Shown: one piece after another, positions 41,400 to 49,963 of the stretch
Layout: every line of letters starts with the position of its first letter
Numbering within the stretch: position 1 is the first letter of the stretch
Assembly: GCA_964400515.1 (NCBI GenBank)
Contig: CAYNTJ010000007.1
Span: 62,001-126,000, forward strand
Length of the DNA: 64,000 nucleotides
Reading direction: 5' to 3'
From: JAAYHV01 sp964400515
GTDB lineage: Bacteria; Bacillota; Clostridia; Peptostreptococcales; Anaerovoracaceae
Made by a program: the position numbers and the translations under genes
The notes under the pieces: generated by a model
Seen by the model: the letters and a program-made list of their open reading frames with translations, nothing else
The model's database searches: none
What the model was told of the DNA's origin: nothing

Positions 41400-43781
41400 A
41401 TGAACAAAAAAGCATTAAAGGTTCTAGAATATGAAAAAATAATAGATATGCTTAATGAACAGGTCGGTTCTGAGATGACTAAAGAAGTTGTCAACAGTAT
41501 CAGGCCTATGAAGAATTTGCGTATGATTAATGAAGCATTAACGGAGACTACTGAGGCAGTTTCCGTTATTGTGCATAAAGGAGCTATGCCCATCGGTAAC
41601 TTTTATGATATCGGGGGAATACTAAATCTTTCTCAAAAAGGCGGCAGCTTATCCATGAGACAATTATTGATGGTTAAGTACAATCTTAGAATAGCTAAGC
41701 AGGTTAAAGCCTTTTTAAGCGGAGATATACCAAATATCCCGGTATTATCGGGAATCATAGAACTCATAATTACCCTTCCAAGACTGGAGGCAGACATCGA
41801 AAGATGTATATTGACAGAGGATGATATGGCAGATAATGCTTCTCCGGAACTTAGAAATATCCGAAGAGCCATACAAAGAAAGAATGAATCAATTAGGGCT
41901 AAGTTAAATCAAATGACTAACTCTTCTTCAATGAAAACATATCTACAGGATTCGATTGTGACAATGAGAGACGGAAGGTTTGTTATCCCCGTCAAGCAGG
42001 AGCATAGGAGCCTGGTACCGGGAATGGTCCATGACCAATCTCAAAGTGGTGCAACACTTTTTATTGAACCTCAAGCTGTGGTTGAAATGAACAATGAGCT
42101 AAGGCAGCTTGAAATATCAGAAAAAGTTGAAATAGAGAGAATTTTGCAGGAGTTAACCGATAGGGTTTCCGAACATTACCATGAACTTGTTAATAATCAG
42201 AAACTACTGGTGGAGCTTGATTATATAAATGCCAAGGGTAAATTATCAAAGCTGATGGAAGGCGAGTGCCCCAGAATTAATGAAGAGGGCTGTACTAATA
42301 TAGTAAAGGGGAGACATCCTCTAATCGATGCTAAAAAAGTAGTGCCGATAGATGTTAATATAGGGAGAAACTTTAAAACACTAATTGTTACAGGCCCCAA
42401 TACGGGAGGAAAGACTGTTACATTAAAAACCATTGGGTTATTTACCTTGATGACCCAATCGGGGCTTCATATACCTGCTGCAGAGACCAGCGAGATAGGA
42501 ATATTTCAAGAGGTATTTGCGGATATCGGTGATGAGCAGAGTATTGAACAAAGCTTAAGTACCTTTTCGTCCCACATGAAAAATATAGTGGAAATAGTGA
42601 ACAAGGCCGATGGGAAAAGCTTGGTGTTGTTTGACGAATTGGGAGCAGGTACTGATCCTGTGGAAGGAGCAGCACTGGGGATATCCATACTAGAAGAATT
42701 AAGAAAAAGGAAGGTCAATATAGTTGCCACAACCCATTATACAGAATTAAAAAAGTATGCTTTGTCGGAGAATGATGTTGAGAATGCTTCCATGGAATTC
42801 GACTTAGCGACATTAAGTCCCACATATAGGTTGAGGATAGGATTACCGGGCAAATCAAATGCCTTTGAGATATCAAGAAAGCTTGGACTAAATGAGACTA
42901 TTATAGATAGAGCCAATAACCTAATTAATGGTGCTGATTTACAATTTGAAGATGTCATTTCGTCAATTGAAAAGGATAAAAAAATTGCCGAGGCGGAAAA
43001 AGACGAGGCCATAACACTAAAGCTAAGCTTAAAGAAAAAGGAAGAAGGGGCTGAAAAGGCATTGGCTGAAGCTGAAAGAAAAAGGCAGAAGATTATAGAT
43101 GATGCCAAGGAAGAAGCAAGGCAATATATAAAGGATGCTAAAGGGGTTTCGGATGAGATAAAAGCTGAGCTTAGGAAGCTTAAAGAGAATGACAATTTTG
43201 CATTTAGAAATAAGGTTATGGATGATGCAAATAAAAAGATAAAAGAATCAGAGCAAAAATATTCCACTACTATCAAAAGAGATGAAACCAATAATCCTGC
43301 AAAAAAAGAAGAAATAATACCGGGGACCAGGGTTAAGGTAATGAGCATAGGGCAAAACGGTGAAGTTATATCTTTACCGGATTCTAAAAATGAAGTTAAA
43401 GTTGAATTAGGTATGATGAAAATGTCAGTTCCCATAGGGGATTTAAGCATAATAGGTTCGCCTAAAAGTCAAAAAAAAGCAAGACAAACAGTGTCAACTT
43501 ATGGTAATATGTATAATATGAAGGCCATGAACATATCCCCCAGTATTTCGGTAAGGGGAGAGAATCTAGATGATGCATTAATGGATGTGGAAAAATATCT
43601 AGATGATGCGTTTATTTCCGGCCTAAATGAAGTTACAATAATACACGGTAGAGGAGAAGGAATACTAAAGGATGGTATAAGAGCTGCTCTAAAAAGGAAT
43701 AGGCACGTAAAGTCTTTAAGACCGGGAGCATATAATGAAGGTGGAGAAGGCGTTACGATAGTTAAATTTAAGGAGAAATAG
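41400..43781 (+). CDS. mutS2: MutS2 / RqcU ATPase with Smr domain
   Basis: The 793-residue protein has the MutS core without mismatch-binding domain I, Walker A GPNTGGKT (332-339), Walker B LVLFDELGAGTDP, THYTELK, a long coiled coil (residues about 510-620), a KOW-like segment (GTRVKVMSIGQNGEV) and a C-terminal Smr domain (about 718-793; IIHGRGEGILKDGIR). Family members act in recombination control and in splitting collided ribosomes. The Smr LDxR motif reads ISVRG, lacking the Asp associated with nuclease activity. Confidence 0.94.
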   Translation: MNKKALKVLEYEKIIDMLNEQVGSEMTKEVVNSIRPMKNLRMINEALTETTEAVSVIVHKGAMPIGNFYDIGGILNLSQKGGSLSMRQLLMVKYNLRIAKQVKAFLSGDIPNIPVLSGIIELIITLPRLEADIERCILTEDDMADNASPELRNIRRAIQRKNESIRAKLNQMTNSSSMKTYLQDSIVTMRDGRFVIPVKQEHRSLVPGMVHDQSQSGATLFIEPQAVVEMNNELRQLEISEKVEIERILQELTDRVSEHYHELVNNQKLLVELDYINAKGKLSKLMEGECPRINEEGCTNIVKGRHPLIDAKKVVPIDVNIGRNFKTLIVTGPNTGGKTVTLKTIGLFTLMTQSGLHIPAAETSEIGIFQEVFADIGDEQSIEQSLSTFSSHMKNIVEIVNKADGKSLVLFDELGAGTDPVEGAALGISILEELRKRKVNIVATTHYTELKKYALSENDVENASMEFDLATLSPTYRLRIGLPGKSNAFEISRKLGLNETIIDRANNLINGADLQFEDVISSIEKDKKIAEAEKDEAITLKLSLKKKEEGAEKALAEAERKRQKIIDDAKEEARQYIKDAKGVSDEIKAELRKLKENDNFAFRNKVMDDANKKIKESEQKYSTTIKRDETNNPAKKEEIIPGTRVKVMSIGQNGEVISLPDSKNEVKVELGMMKMSVPIGDLSIIGSPKSQKKARQTVSTYGNMYNMKAMNISPSISVRGENLDDALMDVEKYLDDAFISGLNEVTIIHGRGEGILKDGIRAALKRNRHVKSLRPGAYNEGGEGVTIVKFKEK

Positions 43782-43782
43782 T

Positions 43783-44205
43783 TTGTATATTATCAGTAAA
43801 TGCTTGCTTGGATACAACTGTAAATATAGCGGTGGAAATAATAAAAATGATAATGTTTTGGAGTTTAGCAAGAATAATGAATATATAGCATTATGCCCTG
43901 AAGAAATAGGTGGATTAAAATCTCCAAGACCTCCTGCTGAGATTGTGGGAGATAGGGTTATTAATAATGAAGGTAAAGATGTGACATATGAATTTCATAA
44001 AGGCGCCGAGTTATCCCTTAAAGAGGCTGTTGAATCGGGTAAAAAAATTGAAGGAGCCATATTAAAGGCTAATAGTCCTTCTTGTGGGGTGGGTACTGTT
44101 TATGATGGTACTTTTAATCATGTAAAAGTAAAGGGTGATGGCATATTTGCCCAAAAATTAAGAAGTATGGGAATAGATCTTAAGACAGAAGAAGACTTTA
44201 AATAA
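43783..44205 (+). CDS. DUF523 family protein
   Basis: The 140-residue soluble protein has DUF523 features: a start SKCLLGYNCKYSGGNN, ALCPEEIGGL, a middle SPRPPAEI and the Cys-containing KANSPSCGVGTVYDGTF. The cysteines suggest metal or cluster binding; the function of the family is unknown. It starts with TTG at 43783, 1 nt after the mutS2 stop, with AGGAGA overlapping the end of mutS2. It is followed 13 nt later by argS. Confidence 0.85.
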   Translation: MYIISKCLLGYNCKYSGGNNKNDNVLEFSKNNEYIALCPEEIGGLKSPRPPAEIVGDRVINNEGKDVTYEFHKGAELSLKEAVESGKKIEGAILKANSPSCGVGTVYDGTFNHVKVKGDGIFAQKLRSMGIDLKTEEDFK

Positions 44206-44218
44206 CAGGAGTAGAGAT

Positions 44219-45934
44219 ATGATAGATTTTAAAAAGGAAATTGCGAATATTATTTATTCGGAGGAACTAGGGTTAGAAGTTGAAGAAATTGTAAATATGG
44301 TGGAAGTACCTACGGATAAAAGCATGGGGGATTATGCATTTCCGTGTTTTAGGCTGGCTAAGGTGATGAGAAAAGCACCACCCCTTATAGCTAAAAGCAT
44401 TGTGGAAAGAATCAGCGAAGATCAGCTTTTTTCCGAAGTTAAACAGGTTAATGCCTATGTTAACATGTTTCTCGATAAAAAAGTTTTTATAAAAGATACG
44501 GTTACAGAAGTTTTAAGGGAAAACAATCAATTCGGAAATACGGATATTGGAAAGGGTAAGCCGGTTATAGTGGAGTATTCTTCTCCTAATATTGCAAAAC
44601 CTTTTCATATTGGACATATAAGGAGTACCGTAATAGGTAATTCTTTATATAAAATTTATGAAGCGGTGGGCTATGATGTTATAAGGATAAATCATTTGGG
44701 TGATTATGGTACTCAATTTGGTAAAATGATTGTAGCATACAGACACTGGGGTAATGAAGAGGATGTAAAAACATCACCCATTAAAACTCTGTTGGAATAC
44801 TATACCAAATTCCATGTGGAGGTTGAAAGTCATCCCGAGTTAGATGATGAGGCAAGAGAAACATTTACAAGATTGGAAAAGGGTGAAGAAGAAGAGGTAA
44901 GGCTTTGGAAATGGTTTAGGGATGAAAGCCTTAAAGAGTTTAACCGAGTATATAAAATGCTGGGAATTGAATTCGATTCCCTAAATGGCGAAAGCTTTTA
45001 CTCTGATAAAATGCCAAGGTTTTTAAAGGAATTAAAAGACAAGGGTCTTATGGTGGAATCCCAAGGTGCCCAAATTGTTGATTTGGAAGAATACGGCATG
45101 AATCCGGCTTTAATAACAAAGTCTGATGGATCCACCTTGTATGTAACTAGGGATATAGCTGCTGCTGTTTACAGAAAAGAAACATATAATTTTGAAAAGA
45201 ATATTTATGTTGTGGCATCTCAGCAAAACCTTCACTTTAAGCAATGGATGAAGGTCCTGGAGCTTTTGGGATATGATTGGGTTAAGGATTGTGTACATGT
45301 TCCCTTCGGTCTTGTAAGCTTGGAAGAAGGCACCATGTCAACAAGGCATGGAAGAGTTGTTTTTCTGGAAGATGTATTAAACAGAGCGGTTGAAAAGACC
45401 AAGGAAATTATTAAAGAAAAGAATGTTAATACGGATGATATAGAGGAAACTGCTAAAATGGTTGGTATCGGAGCAGTTGTATTCCAAGAGCTTTCAAACG
45501 GCAGAATTAAGGATTATGTTTTTTCATGGGATAAAGTATTGAATTTTGACGGAGAAACGGGACCTTATGTTCAGTATACCCATGCCAGGGCGGCCAGCCT
45601 TATGAGGAAGGCCGGTGATGAGGTTGTATCAAAGGCCATGGAAAACAAAGTGGATTACGGATACCTTGTTGGAGACAGTGCATATAATTTATCAAGAGAA
45701 ATTTATAAATTGCCGGATGCTGTGGTGGAAGCTGCTGAAAAATATGAGCCATCCATTGTAACAAGGCAGGTTGTAAACATCGCTCAGGCATTTAATAGAT
45801 TTTATCATGACGAGCATATCCTAGTGGATGATATTGAAGAAAAAACAGCTAAAATGGCACTGGTAATAGCGGCCAAGACAGCTTTAAATAACGGATTGAA
45901 TTTATTGGGAATAAGAGCACCGGAGAAAATGTAA
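44219..45934 (+). CDS. argS: arginine--tRNA ligase
   Basis: The 571-residue class I synthetase has an N-terminal Add-1 tRNA D-loop-binding domain (1-110), the HIGH motif in SSPNIAKPFHIGHIRST (about 124-140), the KMSKS equivalent MSTRHGRVV near 364, and a C-terminal anticodon-binding helical bundle (DALR domain, YVQYTHARAASLMRKA). Full length. Its stop overlaps the following radical SAM start by 1 nt (TAATG). Confidence 0.97.
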   Translation: MIDFKKEIANIIYSEELGLEVEEIVNMVEVPTDKSMGDYAFPCFRLAKVMRKAPPLIAKSIVERISEDQLFSEVKQVNAYVNMFLDKKVFIKDTVTEVLRENNQFGNTDIGKGKPVIVEYSSPNIAKPFHIGHIRSTVIGNSLYKIYEAVGYDVIRINHLGDYGTQFGKMIVAYRHWGNEEDVKTSPIKTLLEYYTKFHVEVESHPELDDEARETFTRLEKGEEEEVRLWKWFRDESLKEFNRVYKMLGIEFDSLNGESFYSDKMPRFLKELKDKGLMVESQGAQIVDLEEYGMNPALITKSDGSTLYVTRDIAAAVYRKETYNFEKNIYVVASQQNLHFKQWMKVLELLGYDWVKDCVHVPFGLVSLEEGTMSTRHGRVVFLEDVLNRAVEKTKEIIKEKNVNTDDIEETAKMVGIGAVVFQELSNGRIKDYVFSWDKVLNFDGETGPYVQYTHARAASLMRKAGDEVVSKAMENKVDYGYLVGDSAYNLSREIYKLPDAVVEAAEKYEPSIVTRQVVNIAQAFNRFYHDEHILVDDIEEKTAKMALVIAAKTALNNGLNLLGIRAPEKM

Positions 45935-46806
45935 TGAGATATGAAGGAAATATATATAGACCTCCCAGTGAAGCATATAGCTTACTCATCCAAGTTACGG
46001 TGGGCTGCTCCCACAACAGATGTACATTTTGCAGTATGTATAAGGATAAGAGCTTTCATCTTCGCAAAATTGAGGAAGTCTTGGAAGATTTGGAAATGGC
46101 AAGGAAAACATATAGAAGAGTTGAAAAAATATTTCTATGTGACGGAGACGCCATGTGTCTTAAAAACAGCAAATTATTGACGGTTCTAAATAAAATAAAT
46201 GAGCTTTTCCCTGAATGTAAAAGGGTTGGAATATATGGGTCTGCAAAGGATATATTAAGAAAAACCGACGAGGAGCTGGTTGAGCTTAAGGAAGCGGGAA
46301 TAGGTATATTGTATCTCGGCGCGGAATCCGGCAGTGAGAAGGTTTTGAAGGATATTCAAAAAGGAGTTACGGGTAAGCAGCTGATAGAGGCTGTAAACCG
46401 TTGCGAAAATGCCGGAATCAAATGTTCTGTTACCTTTATTTCGGGAATGGCAGGGAAAAAAGGCTGGGAGGAACATGCCGTAGAAACAGGGAAGATGATT
46501 TCCCAAATGAATGCGTCATATGTTAGCTTACTGACATTAATGTTGGATCCTTCCGCCCCTATTTATGAGCAGATTAAAAACGGAGAGTTTGAACTTTTAT
46601 CTCCGGAAGAGGTGGTGGCAGAAACATATCTGTTATTGGAAAACGCAAACCCCAAAAGAACGTGTGTGTTTAGAAGCAATCATGCTTCAAATTATATTTC
46701 CCTAAGGGGAGATTTGCCTAAGGATAAAGACAAAATGCTTATGCAGCTTAAAAAGGCTATGGATGATCGAGGAATGTTAAAGGACGAAAGATTTAGAATG
46801 TTATAG
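45934..46806 (+). CDS. radical SAM protein
   Basis: This 290-residue radical SAM enzyme has a Cx4Cx2C cluster (CSHNRCTFC, residues about 25-33), a spacing seen in a group of clostridial radical SAM proteins with CSHNxCTFCxMY. Later motifs are FLCDGDAMCL and GAESGSEKVLKDIQKG. Its substrate is unknown. It is translationally coupled to argS and followed by a second, B12-type radical SAM enzyme and a TPR protein. Confidence 0.85.
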   Translation: MRYEGNIYRPPSEAYSLLIQVTVGCSHNRCTFCSMYKDKSFHLRKIEEVLEDLEMARKTYRRVEKIFLCDGDAMCLKNSKLLTVLNKINELFPECKRVGIYGSAKDILRKTDEELVELKEAGIGILYLGAESGSEKVLKDIQKGVTGKQLIEAVNRCENAGIKCSVTFISGMAGKKGWEEHAVETGKMISQMNASYVSLLTLMLDPSAPIYEQIKNGEFELLSPEEVVAETYLLLENANPKRTCVFRSNHASNYISLRGDLPKDKDKMLMQLKKAMDDRGMLKDERFRML

Positions 46807-46813
46807 GTGAAAT

Positions 46814-48409
46814 ATGAAACTGTTATTAACCACATTAAATTCAAAATATGTACATTCAAACTTAGCAATCAGATATTTATATAATGTCGTAGCTAATTCC
46901 CCTTTTGATGTTACGCTTAAAGAATACACCATTAATAACGAGCGGGATTATGTTTTTAACGAAATAATCAGAGGAGATTATGACATAGTATGTTTTTCTT
47001 GCTATATTTGGAATATCGAGCAAATTAATACATTAATCGAAGACTTAAGAGATGCGGCGCCTAACATAGTAATAATAGTGGGTGGACCTGAGGTGAGTTA
47101 TGATACCTTGGATTACATGAAAGATAACCCTTGTGTAGATTTTGTTTTGCGCGGTGAGGGAGAAATCACATTCTATAAACTGTTAAAATCCATATATATG
47201 GAGGATTATTCTTTTAAATACATTGACGGACTTGGTTATAGGATTGGCGGATCCATCCATGTAAATGAAGAGGGAGAGCCCGTTGACTTTAATGAAATAC
47301 CATTCCCTTATGAAACCATTGATTTTGATAAAGACAAGGTTATATATTATGAATCCGTAAGGGGCTGTCCATATAACTGCACATATTGCCTAAGCTCTAT
47401 CGATAAGAAAATCAGGCCATTGAATGTCAATAGGGTTAGAAGAGACATTGGATACTTCCTAATGAAAAATGTTAAACAGGTTAAGTTCATAGACCGTACA
47501 TTTAATTACTATAGACAAAGAGCCCTGAAGATATGGGAATTCTTAATAAACAATGATAATGGTATTACTAATTTCCACTTTGAAATAAACGGAGATTTGT
47601 TGAATGACGAAGCAGTGGAAATGCTTTCCCATGCTAGACCGGGTATGTTTCAACTGGAAATAGGGATACAAAGCACCAATCCAAAAACACTTAGGGCTGT
47701 TAACAGAAGAGAGAATATTTATCCTTTAATGTATTATGTTAAAAAAATTATAGAGATGGGGAATATTCATGTCCATGTTGATTTGATTGCGGGATTACCG
47801 TATGAAGATTACAATTCCTTTGCTAATTCATTTAATACCGTATATGGTTTAAATGCCGACTGCTTACAGCTTGGTTTTCTTAAAATGCTTAAGGGCACAG
47901 AAATCAGAGAAGAAGCCGGAAAATATGGGTATAGGTTTAGAGAAAATGCACCTTATGAAGTTATTTCCAATGATTTTATGAGTTCGGTGGATATAGTTAA
48001 ATTAAAAATGGTTGAAAAGGTATTTGAGCTCTATGGAAATAGGGGCGGATTTGAAAATTCCGTGGCTTTTCTAATGAGAAAGTTAGGCTGTACACCGTTT
48101 AATTTCTTTGAACGATTAGCGGATTTTTATTATGCCAAAGGATACCAGGACAGATCCCATAGCAAAGAAAATCTGTATAGGATTCTTTATGAGTTTGCTG
48201 ACAAAATTTATGATGAAATAAATAAAAGGGATGAAATGATAATAGCATATGCCAGCAGCATTATGGAGCAAAGGGGATATGAAAGGGAGCCAAAAAAGAA
48301 GGAAACCGGTTTGGTGGCTTTTAAAAGCGTTATAAACACAGATATGCTTAATTCCTTGAATAAGGAAGCAGTTAAAAAATTTGATAGAAAAGGTTGGGAT
48401 GTTAGATAA
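46814..48409 (+). CDS. B12-binding domain radical SAM protein (DUF4080)
   Basis: The 531-residue protein has an N-terminal cobalamin-binding-like domain (residues 1-135; LLLTTLNSKYVHSNLAIRYL and VGGPEVSYD), a radical SAM core with CPYNCTYC (Cx3Cx2C, near 193) and a C-terminal DUF4080 region (about 380-530). B12-dependent radical SAM enzymes often methylate unactivated carbons; this family's product is unknown. The classic DxHxG cobalamin motif is not seen, so B12 may not be bound in the base-off mode. It shares 1 nt with the TPR gene. Confidence 0.85.
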   Translation: MKLLLTTLNSKYVHSNLAIRYLYNVVANSPFDVTLKEYTINNERDYVFNEIIRGDYDIVCFSCYIWNIEQINTLIEDLRDAAPNIVIIVGGPEVSYDTLDYMKDNPCVDFVLRGEGEITFYKLLKSIYMEDYSFKYIDGLGYRIGGSIHVNEEGEPVDFNEIPFPYETIDFDKDKVIYYESVRGCPYNCTYCLSSIDKKIRPLNVNRVRRDIGYFLMKNVKQVKFIDRTFNYYRQRALKIWEFLINNDNGITNFHFEINGDLLNDEAVEMLSHARPGMFQLEIGIQSTNPKTLRAVNRRENIYPLMYYVKKIIEMGNIHVHVDLIAGLPYEDYNSFANSFNTVYGLNADCLQLGFLKMLKGTEIREEAGKYGYRFRENAPYEVISNDFMSSVDIVKLKMVEKVFELYGNRGGFENSVAFLMRKLGCTPFNFFERLADFYYAKGYQDRSHSKENLYRILYEFADKIYDEINKRDEMIIAYASSIMEQRGYEREPKKKETGLVAFKSVINTDMLNSLNKEAVKKFDRKGWDVR

Positions 48410-49425
48410 TGGAGCTTAGGAAAAGGGAAGATAGAATAGGAATATATTTAGTGAGACTGTTAAAGGATAATGTAATATTCGATGAACTTTCCTATGACTT
48501 TTTAGATAAAGCAGGATTAACGGACATATTGAAGGATGTGCCCGTACCGATAATGAAAAAACATTTAAACAATATATCAACGGTAACTTTAGGTGAGGGT
48601 ATGGCTTTCGTAATGGGAGCGGACCCTAATTTTAAGCATGTGGATAGCTACATGGAGTATATTAACAAAATGCTTGGGGATGATTTTATTAAGTATTTAA
48701 TAAACGAAGGTATAGAAACTGCTTCCGCAAATGATTTTGATTATGCTTGCATACTTTTTAGAGCAGCGCTACTGCTTGCGCCCGATAACGGGGATGCCCT
48801 TTACTGTTATGGAAGAGCGTGTAAGGATTCATATGAATTGGGAGAAGAAGAGGATTACATTGCCAGGTACAAAGCCGAGGCCTTGGAGGCCTTTGAATTT
48901 GTAACATTGAAACAGCCGGCATTTGATATGGGATATTATTTTTTGGGATATTCTTATTTAAATCTGGGCTTATATATAAAGGCGAAGCTTACTTGGGATA
49001 TGTTTATGGAGCTTACCAAAAAAGCTGAAGACAAAAAGGAATTAAGGGAAGAAATAAAAGAAAGACTAGATCTTCTTACAGAACCCATCAATATTGAAAA
49101 GGGATACAATATGGTTTTGGTGGGGGATTATGATGATGGTATTAATGTACTTCAAAAATATACCGATTCAAAATATAATATGTGGTGGCCCCTATGGTAC
49201 TATTTAGGTACGGCCAAAGCAGAAACTGAAAGAACAATAGAAGCTATCGAGGATTTGAAAATGGCCTTAAAGTATTCTCCAAGCAATATAGAGGTTATGG
49301 AAGCCTTGATAAAAGAGTATGAAAAAACAGGAAATACTGATATGGTTGATAAATATACCAAGAAGATTGAATTAGTAAAAAACAACATAAAAATGGATGA
49401 AAAAATAAAGGAAAACATGGAATAA
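48409..49425 (+). CDS. tetratricopeptide repeat protein
   Basis: The 338-residue soluble protein consists largely of TPR-like helical pairs: AACILFRAALLLAPDNGDALY-type units around 115-140, YYFLGYSYLNLGLYIKAKLTW near 180-200 and the terminal AIEDLKMALKYSPSNIEVMEAL. It has no catalytic motif, so it is probably a scaffold or partner. Its start overlaps the DUF4080 radical SAM stop, which points to a shared function with that enzyme. Confidence 0.8.
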   Translation: MELRKREDRIGIYLVRLLKDNVIFDELSYDFLDKAGLTDILKDVPVPIMKKHLNNISTVTLGEGMAFVMGADPNFKHVDSYMEYINKMLGDDFIKYLINEGIETASANDFDYACILFRAALLLAPDNGDALYCYGRACKDSYELGEEEDYIARYKAEALEAFEFVTLKQPAFDMGYYFLGYSYLNLGLYIKAKLTWDMFMELTKKAEDKKELREEIKERLDLLTEPINIEKGYNMVLVGDYDDGINVLQKYTDSKYNMWWPLWYYLGTAKAETERTIEAIEDLKMALKYSPSNIEVMEALIKEYEKTGNTDMVDKYTKKIELVKNNIKMDEKIKENME

Positions 49426-49453
49426 ATAATTATATTTATTCCTTGAAAACAGC

Positions 49454-49482
49454 TTGACAACCCACCTGTGATTAGGTATAAT
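49454..49482 (+). promoter_or_regulatory. consensus promoter of the tRNA operon
   Basis: TTGACA (49454-49459), 17-nt spacer, TATAAT (49477-49482): full consensus. A GTCGC / GCGAC hairpin in the leader lies before tRNA-Asn. Confidence 0.85.
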
Positions 49483-49514
49483 AATATCCGTCGCAAGAAT
49501 TGAGCGACGCTTAT

Positions 49515-49589
49515 TCCGAGGTAGCTCAATGGCAGAGCAATCGGCTGTTAACCGATAGGTTGTGGGTTCGAGCCCCACCCTCGGAGCCA
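49515..49589 (+). tRNA. tRNA-Asn(GTT)
   Basis: A 75-nt tRNA with encoded CCA. Acceptor TCCGAGG / CCTCGGA, discriminator G; anticodon stem ATCGG / CCGAT around CTGTTAA (anticodon GTT); T arm GGTTCGAGCCC. Confidence 0.95.
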
Positions 49590-49598
49590 TTTATTTGT

Positions 49599-49687
49599 GC
49601 CGGAATGGCGGAATTGGCAGACGCACAGGACTTAAAATCCTGCGATCTTTACCGATCGTGCCGGTTCGACCCCGGCTTCCGGCACCA
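49599..49687 (+). tRNA. tRNA-Leu(TAA)
   Basis: An 89-nt class II tRNA with a long variable arm and encoded CCA. Acceptor GCCGGAA / TTCCGGC, discriminator A; anticodon stem CAGGA / TCCTG around CTTAAAA (anticodon TAA). It lies 9 nt after tRNA-Asn. Confidence 0.95.
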
Positions 49688-49703
49688 AATAATTTAATAT
49701 TGA

Positions 49704-49779
<76 letters not shown>

Positions 49780-49787
49780 TGAATTTT

Positions 49788-49815
49788 AACCTAAGGTATT
49801 GCCTTAGGTTTTTTG
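49788..49815 (+). terminator. intrinsic terminator of the tRNA operon
   Basis: A 9-bp stem AACCTAAGG / CCTTAGGTT, 5-nt loop, T6. Confidence 0.9.
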
Positions 49816-49824
49816 TTATTTCTA

Positions 49825-49854
49825 TTGCTTTTTATAATCCCCATGTGATATACT
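49825..49854 (+). promoter_or_regulatory. probable promoter of the pan operon
   Basis: TTGCTT (49825-49830), 18-nt spacer, TATACT (49849-49854). It would start transcription near 49861, exactly before the structured leader. Confidence 0.5.
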
Positions 49855-49860
49855 CGTAAC

Positions 49861-49934
49861 GATTGTGACATCAAAGATGTTAACAGCGGCGATTATTTAC
49901 ATTGACAGGCTGTATCCTAAAGGAACGGCACTGG
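49861..49934 (+). ncRNA. pan motif-like leader RNA of the pantothenate operon
   Basis: Two hairpins precede the panBCD-containing operon. The second (49906-49933) has arms CAG / CTG, GCTGT / ACGGC and TCC / GGA around a TAAA loop, with single bulged adenosines at 49914 and 49930. The first (about 49863-49886) pairs TTGTGACATC with GATGTTA(A)CAG around AAA, with one bulged A at 49883. The pan motif is described as tandem hairpins with two conserved bulged A residues upstream of pan genes. I infer membership from structure and context, not from a covariance search. Confidence 0.6.
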
Positions 49935-49937
49935 ATT

Positions 49938-49963
49938 TGTATCACCACTAGGGGGGTGATGCG
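49938..49963 (+). promoter_or_regulatory. hairpin sequestering the ribosome site of the pan operon
   Basis: TGTATCACC (49938-49946) pairs with GGTGATGCG (49955-49963), 9 bp with two G-T pairs, placing the Shine-Dalgarno run (AGGGGGG, 49950-49956) in the loop and stem and ending directly at the ATG (49964). This looks like a translational expression platform. Confidence 0.6.

Noticed and set aside
42737..43450. 237-residue open frame antisense to mutS2
   Set aside because: Ser/Phe/Leu-rich composition typical of the complement of a Lys/Glu coiled-coil gene; no ribosome site and no family motif.
49500..49697. Open frames crossing the tRNA cluster on both strands
   Set aside because: They are read-throughs of tRNA-Asn and tRNA-Leu, which are unambiguous.
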